Position numbers and translations under genes: made by a program. From Streptomyces sp. Alt3 (GTDB taxonomy: Bacteria; Actinomycetota; Actinomycetes; Streptomycetales; Streptomycetaceae): a DNA stretch of 64,000 nt. Numbering within the stretch: the stretch's first letter is position 1; each line of letters begins with the position of its first letter. This document shows, one piece after another, positions 60,347-64,000 of the stretch. Below the pieces are notes generated by a model, which saw only the letters and a program-made list of their open reading frames with translations, ran no database searches and was not told the origin of the DNA. The stretch is from positions 5,332,001-5,396,000 of the forward strand of contig NZ_CP120983.1 in the NCBI RefSeq assembly GCF_030719215.1, given 5' to 3'.

Positions 60347-61621
60347 TTACGGACGACGCGGAAGAAGATGTGCTGTGAACCAGTCCTGGGCGAGGTCCGC
60401 GACCCGGTCCAGGGCGCCCGGCTCCTCGAACAGATGGGTCGCACCCGGGACGATCTCCAGCCGGTTCTCGCAGTGCAGCGCGGCCTGCGCCTGCCGGTTG
60501 AGGCCGATCACCGTGGTGTCGTCACCGCCCACGACGAGCAGGGTGGGAGCCCGTACCCCGGACAGGTCGGCACCGGCCAGATCGGGGCGCCCGCCACGGG
60601 AGACCACGGCGCCGACGCCCGAGTCGGCAGCGGAGGCGGCCCGCAGCGCCGCAGCCGCTCCCGTGCTCGCCCCGAACGAGCCGACCGGGAGATCCACGCG
60701 GTTCCTCAGCCAGCGGGTGGTGTCGGCCAGCCGCCCGGCGAGCAACCCGATGTCGAAGACGTTCGCACGGTAGACCTCCTCACCGGGCGTGAGCAGGTCG
60801 AAGAGCAGCGTGCCCAGGCCGGCGCGGTTCAGGACCGCGGCCACGGAACGGTTGCGCGGACTGTGGCGGCTGCTGCCCGAACCGTGGGCGAACACCACGA
60901 CCGCCCCGGCGTCCGCCGGGAGCACCAGATCCCCGGAGAGCGGTACCCCGCCCGCGTCCACCTCGACCTCCTCGGCCGTGGCGACATCGGCGGAAGCCCG
61001 CGCCAGCAGGGCGACGACCTCCTCGTCGGACGTCTGGGAGAAGTCCCGGTACCACTCGCCGACGGCGGAGAAGAGGCTCGGCGTGGACAGGCAGACGACC
61101 TCGTCGACGTCCTCGCGCAGCCTGGCGGCGACATCCGGCGACGCGACCGGTACGGCCAGGACGACATGGGCGGCGCCCTGGGCCCGCACCACCTGGCAGG
61201 CAGCCCTCGCGGTCGCCCCGGTGGCGACCCCGTCGTCCACCACGACCACCGCGCGCCCCTCCAGCGACAGGCGGGGCCGCCCCTCCCGGTAGGCGTGCGC
61301 CCGCCGGACGAGCTCCGCCGCCTCGGTGCGTTCCACGGCCACCAGGTCCTTCTCGCCGACCCCGGTACGACGGACGATCTCCTCGCTGATGACCCGCACC
61401 CCGCCCTCGCCGATGGCGCCGAACCCCAGTTCGGGGTGGTACGGGACCCCGAGCTTGCGGACCACGATCACATCGAGCGGGGCGCCCAGGGCCTGCGCGA
61501 CCTCGTAGGCCACCGGTACCCCGCCGCGCGGCAGCCCCAGGACGACGGGTTCGTGTTTCCCCAGATGCCGCAGCGCCGCGGCGAGCCGGCGCCCGGCGTC
61601 CGTGCGGTCGGTGAACTGCAC
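60347..61621 (-). CDS. Phosphoribosyltransferase fused to an alpha/beta hydrolase
   Basis: 424-aa fusion. Residues 1-205 form a type I PRTase-like domain: EPVVLGLPRGGVPVAYEVA, RKLGVPYHPELGFGAI, and the PRPP loop VVVVDDGVATGATA (about 123-136). Residues 215-424 form a dienelactone-hydrolase-like domain with VVVFAHGSGSSRHS, nucleophile GASTGAA (Ser near 328), VVGGDDTTV (candidate acid) and a final GATHLF His. Both active sites look complete. ATG 61621 lies 120 bp from the divergent HAD gene. Related two-domain proteins occur in other actinobacteria and some hyperthermophile-type operons; the joint reaction is unknown. Confidence 0.88.
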   Translation of the reverse strand: MQFTDRTDAGRRLAAALRHLGKHEPVVLGLPRGGVPVAYEVAQALGAPLDVIVVRKLGVPYHPELGFGAIGEGGVRVISEEIVRRTGVGEKDLVAVERTEAAELVRRAHAYREGRPRLSLEGRAVVVVDDGVATGATARAACQVVRAQGAAHVVLAVPVASPDVAARLREDVDEVVCLSTPSLFSAVGEWYRDFSQTSDEEVVALLARASADVATAEEVEVDAGGVPLSGDLVLPADAGAVVVFAHGSGSSRHSPRNRSVAAVLNRAGLGTLLFDLLTPGEEVYRANVFDIGLLAGRLADTTRWLRNRVDLPVGSFGASTGAAAALRAASAADSGVGAVVSRGGRPDLAGADLSGVRAPTLLVVGGDDTTVIGLNRQAQAALHCENRLEIVPGATHLFEEPGALDRVADLAQDWFTAHLLPRRP

Positions 61622-61741
61622 GGTGGTTCACCTCCAGGAGAGGTACTCGTCAGTGGGGGAGCACGGAACGCACACGCACATCCCCCACCTTCGAAACAAT
61701 CCCATTTGCGCCGGTTCGGCAAGTCGGGGACGGTCGGTCGT

Positions 61742-62542
61742 ATGGAGCGAATCGGCGCGGTCCTGATCGACATCGACGGCGTACTCACCGTGTCCTGGGA
61801 GCCGCTGCCCGGTGCGGTGGAGGCCATGGAGGCCCTGCGGGCCGCGGAGGTGCCGCTGGCGCTGGTCACCAACACGACGTCCCGGACGCGCGCCGCGATC
61901 GCCCGGCGGCTCGCGGATGCGGGCTTCTCCGTCGGTCCCGACGACATCCTCACGGCGCCCGCCGTCACCGCGACCCACCTGCGCGAGCACCACCCCGGAG
62001 CCCGCTGCCTGCTGATCAACACCGGTGACGTCCGGGGTGACCTGTCCGGGGTGCCCCTCGTCGAGGAGGAGGACACCGAGGGCGCCGTCCCCGACGTCGT
62101 CGTCCTCGGCGGCGCCGGCTCCGCCTTCACCTACGCCGCGCTCAACCGGGCCTTCCACCTCGTCCAGCGGGGCGCGGCCCTCGTCGCCATGCACCGCAAT
62201 TTGTACTGGCGCACCGCCGGCGGACTCGACCTCGACACCGGCGCCTTCCTCCTCGGCCTGGAGCGCGCCGCGCGCACCGAGGCCGTCGTCACCGGCAAGC
62301 CGTCCGGGGCGTTCTTCGCCGCGGCGCTGGCACACCTCGGTGCCGACCCCGCCCGGACGCTGATGGTGGGCGACGACATCGAGACGGACGTGCTGGCCGC
62401 CCAGCGCCACGGCATCACCGGGGCACTGGTCAGAACAGGCAAGTACCGGCCGGAGACCCACGCGGCGGCCGACGGCACCCCGGACCACGTGGTCGACTCC
62501 TTCGCGGACGTACCCGCGCTGCTGGAACGGTCGGGCCGCTGA
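61742..62542 (+). CDS. HAD-superfamily IIA hydrolase (sugar phosphatase/LHPP-like)
   Basis: 266-aa phosphatase. Motif I is LIDIDGVLTVSW (nucleophile Asp9, acid/base Asp11), motif II LVTNTTSRTR, motif III Lys in VVTGKPSGAFF, and motif IV MVGDDIETDVLAA. The IIA cap lies between II and III. ATG 61742 has no obvious ribosome-binding site, so it may be leaderless or weakly translated. The substrate is unknown. Confidence 0.9.
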   Translation: MERIGAVLIDIDGVLTVSWEPLPGAVEAMEALRAAEVPLALVTNTTSRTRAAIARRLADAGFSVGPDDILTAPAVTATHLREHHPGARCLLINTGDVRGDLSGVPLVEEEDTEGAVPDVVVLGGAGSAFTYAALNRAFHLVQRGAALVAMHRNLYWRTAGGLDLDTGAFLLGLERAARTEAVVTGKPSGAFFAAALAHLGADPARTLMVGDDIETDVLAAQRHGITGALVRTGKYRPETHAAADGTPDHVVDSFADVPALLERSGR

Positions 62543-62574
62543 GTGAAGTTGGGGGAGCTCCGGCCGGACCGCTG

Positions 62575-63414
62575 TTACGAGATGGCCCGGAGTCGCCCGT
62601 GCGTCGGCAGGTCGGGGAGCCGGGCCAGCGCCTGCGACGTCTCCTCGTCGGCGGGGAGGAAGACGACCAGTTGCTGGGCGTCCGAGGCGAGGTCGAGCGT
62701 CTCGCGGAGCAGTCGGAGTTCGCCCCCGGCCGGGTGCTTGAGGCGGAGGGCTCCGCGTCGCGGGACCTCATGGCTGTTCAGGCGGCGGGTGAAGTCGGGG
62801 CCCGCTACGGGGGCGAGTTCCGCGGTGAGCCGCTCGGAGCTCCCGATGGACGGCGCGAGCCACAGGTCGAAGGCCTGCTCGTCGGCGACGGCGTCCCAGT
62901 CGGCGAAGAACGTCCGGGCGCGGGGGTCGGTGAAGACGTAGCGGGTGAGGTTCGGGGCGTCGGAGTCGAGAAGCCCGGTCCCGCCGGTCACCGACTCGTA
63001 CGCGCTGGTGCGGGCGAGGACGTCGCCCAGCCGGTTGGTCACCATGGCGATGCCCGGTTCGAGGAGGCGGAGCGTCTCCAGTACCTGCGGGCGGACCTCC
63101 CGGAGCGGCGGTGCGGGCCGGGCGTGGGCGGTGCACTCGCCGCCGGTGATCTTCGAGAGGAAGCGCAGATGCTCGCGCTCGGAGGCGCTGAGGCTGAGCG
63201 CGTCCGCGACCGCGTTCACCACCGCGACCGAGGGGTTGCGGTCACGGCCCTGCTCCAGGCGGGTCAAGTACTCCACGCTGATACCGGCACGCCCGGCGAG
63301 GTCCGAGCGCCGCAGCCCCGGTGCCCTGCGCCGCCCGTGGTCCGGCAGGCCCAGCGACTGCGGCTGGATGCTGTCACGTCTGGCCCGGATGAAGTCTCCC
63401 AACGGCGTCCCCAT
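62575..63414 (-). CDS. XRE-family regulator with MmyB-like ligand-binding domain
   Basis: 279-aa regulator. The N-terminal helix-turn-helix spans about residues 5-75 (GDFIRARRDSIQPQSLGL, then LRRSDLAGRAGISVEYLTRL and SVAVVNAVADALSLS). The C-terminal MmyB-like, PAS-like domain includes AMVTNRLGDVLARTSA and ARTFFADWDAVADEQAF, typical of actinobacterial proteins that bind fatty acids or related ligands. ATG 63414 is supported by position. Divergent from an FMN reductase gene 112 bp away, the usual target of this regulator class. Confidence 0.92.
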   Translation of the reverse strand: MGTPLGDFIRARRDSIQPQSLGLPDHGRRRAPGLRRSDLAGRAGISVEYLTRLEQGRDRNPSVAVVNAVADALSLSASEREHLRFLSKITGGECTAHARPAPPLREVRPQVLETLRLLEPGIAMVTNRLGDVLARTSAYESVTGGTGLLDSDAPNLTRYVFTDPRARTFFADWDAVADEQAFDLWLAPSIGSSERLTAELAPVAGPDFTRRLNSHEVPRRGALRLKHPAGGELRLLRETLDLASDAQQLVVFLPADEETSQALARLPDLPTHGRLRAIS

Positions 63415-63526
63415 GCGTTCGAGGATAGGGCGCGGCGGGCGGATCGCGGAGGGCCGAGGGAGGCCCTGCGGGGGCCAGCCTGAGCACGGTCTGGCTGTGG
63501 CCGCGGCGTGGTCCGATCGTGAGGGC

Positions 63527-64000
63527 ATGGACAGCAACAGGCACAAGCTGGTGATCCTCGTCGGAAGCGTTCGCGAGGGACGGTTCGGCCCGGTCGTGGC
63601 CTCATGGGTCGCCGAACAGGCGGCAGCCCACGGCGCGTTCGACGTCGGCATCGTCGATCTGGCCGATCTCGACATCCCGTTGGAGCTTCCGGCGGCGTCG
63701 CCGAAGTACGCCGGGGACGACTATCCCCGCCCGGCCGGGATGGCGGCGCTGACGTCGGCCCTGGAGGGCGCCGACGCGTTCGTCGTGGTCTCGCCGGAGT
63801 ACAACCACAGCTATCCCGCGTCGCTGAAGGCCGCCATCGACTGGCACTTCACCCAGTGGACGGCCAAGCCCGTCGCGTTCGTGAGTTACGGCGGGGCGGC
63901 GGGCGGCCGGCACGCGGTGCTGCACCTGGAGAACGTACTGACCGAACTGCACGCCGTCACGATCCGCGACGGTCTCGCCTTCCCGAACTACTACACGGCG
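63527..64000 (+). CDS. NADPH-dependent FMN reductase/flavodoxin-like oxidoreductase (partial)
   Basis: 158 codons visible; the 3' end is beyond the window. Flavodoxin-like fold: LVILVGSVREGRFGPVVA binds the FMN phosphate, and VVSPEYNHSYPASLKAAIDW is the isoalloxazine-binding loop. ATG 63527 is preceded by GAGGG at short distance. Divergent from the XRE regulator, which likely represses it. The physiological acceptor is unknown. Confidence 0.92.
   Translation, partial: MDSNRHKLVILVGSVREGRFGPVVASWVAEQAAAHGAFDVGIVDLADLDIPLELPAASPKYAGDDYPRPAGMAALTSALEGADAFVVVSPEYNHSYPASLKAAIDWHFTQWTAKPVAFVSYGGAAGGRHAVLHLENVLTELHAVTIRDGLAFPNYYTA

Overview
The window is high-GC actinobacterial chromosome, almost certainly Streptomyces. 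The reasons are near-universal G/C third codon positions, many GTG starts, GTGA/ATGA stop-start overlaps, a Streptomyces-type citrate synthase, a SARP regulator, a large LuxR (LAL) regulator and Streptomyces-type inositol and rhamnose loci. I found no rRNA, tRNA, CRISPR array, insertion sequence or complete prophage.

Layout. 1-8.0 kb (minus strand): a possible RiPP locus with a LanM-type lanthipeptide synthetase, a translationally coupled 65-aa peptide that has no cysteine, a LAL regulator and a SARP regulator cut by the window edge. 8.1-12.4 kb: a LacI-family repressor divergent from a three-gene sugar operon (Gfo/Idh/MocA oxidoreductase, DUF993 protein, TIM-barrel isomerase) with a LacI-type palindrome between them. 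12.7-20.3 kb: TarS-like glycosyltransferase, SAM methyltransferase, small membrane protein, RecD2 helicase and citrate synthase. 20.9-24.0 kb: copper export (CopA ATPase and CopZ chaperone) under a CsoR-type palindrome that overlaps the end of the next gene. 24.0-27.3 kb: a TetR repressor divergent from an MMPL/RND exporter, with two aligned 22-bp operators between them. 27.4-28.9 kb: a zinc alcohol dehydrogenase and a small helix-turn-helix protein between short repeats.

29.1-36.6 kb: myo-inositol catabolism (an IolE/IolH-like isomerase divergent from iolC, a Cgl0159-family gene, iolB, iolD and mmsA/iolA). As given, iolD carries a one-base frameshift. 36.6-47.7 kb: a mixed region with a phosphotransferase, a secreted NlpC/P60-like protein with two peptidoglycan-binding domains, a DUF4291 protein, an unusual fusion of an S15-type hydrolase with an ABC ATPase plus its permease, a YfbK-like VWA lipoprotein, an STM4015-like LRR protein and a protein made of six helical repeats. 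47.8-57.3 kb: an L-rhamnose uptake operon (mutarotase, binding protein, two permeases, ATPase) and a Tat-exported GH106-type alpha-L-rhamnosidase. They share short TGAA-centred palindromes, which suggests one regulon for releasing and importing rhamnose.

57.3-64.0 kb: a PIN-like/zinc/FHA-like protein beside a membrane Ser/Thr kinase that lacks a canonical start codon, a phosphoribosyltransferase-hydrolase fusion, a HAD phosphatase, and an XRE regulator divergent from an FMN reductase cut by the right edge. The best candidates for something undescribed are the LanM locus with its cysteine-free peptide, the kinase/PIN-FHA pair, the hydrolase-ABC fusion and the six-repeat protein.
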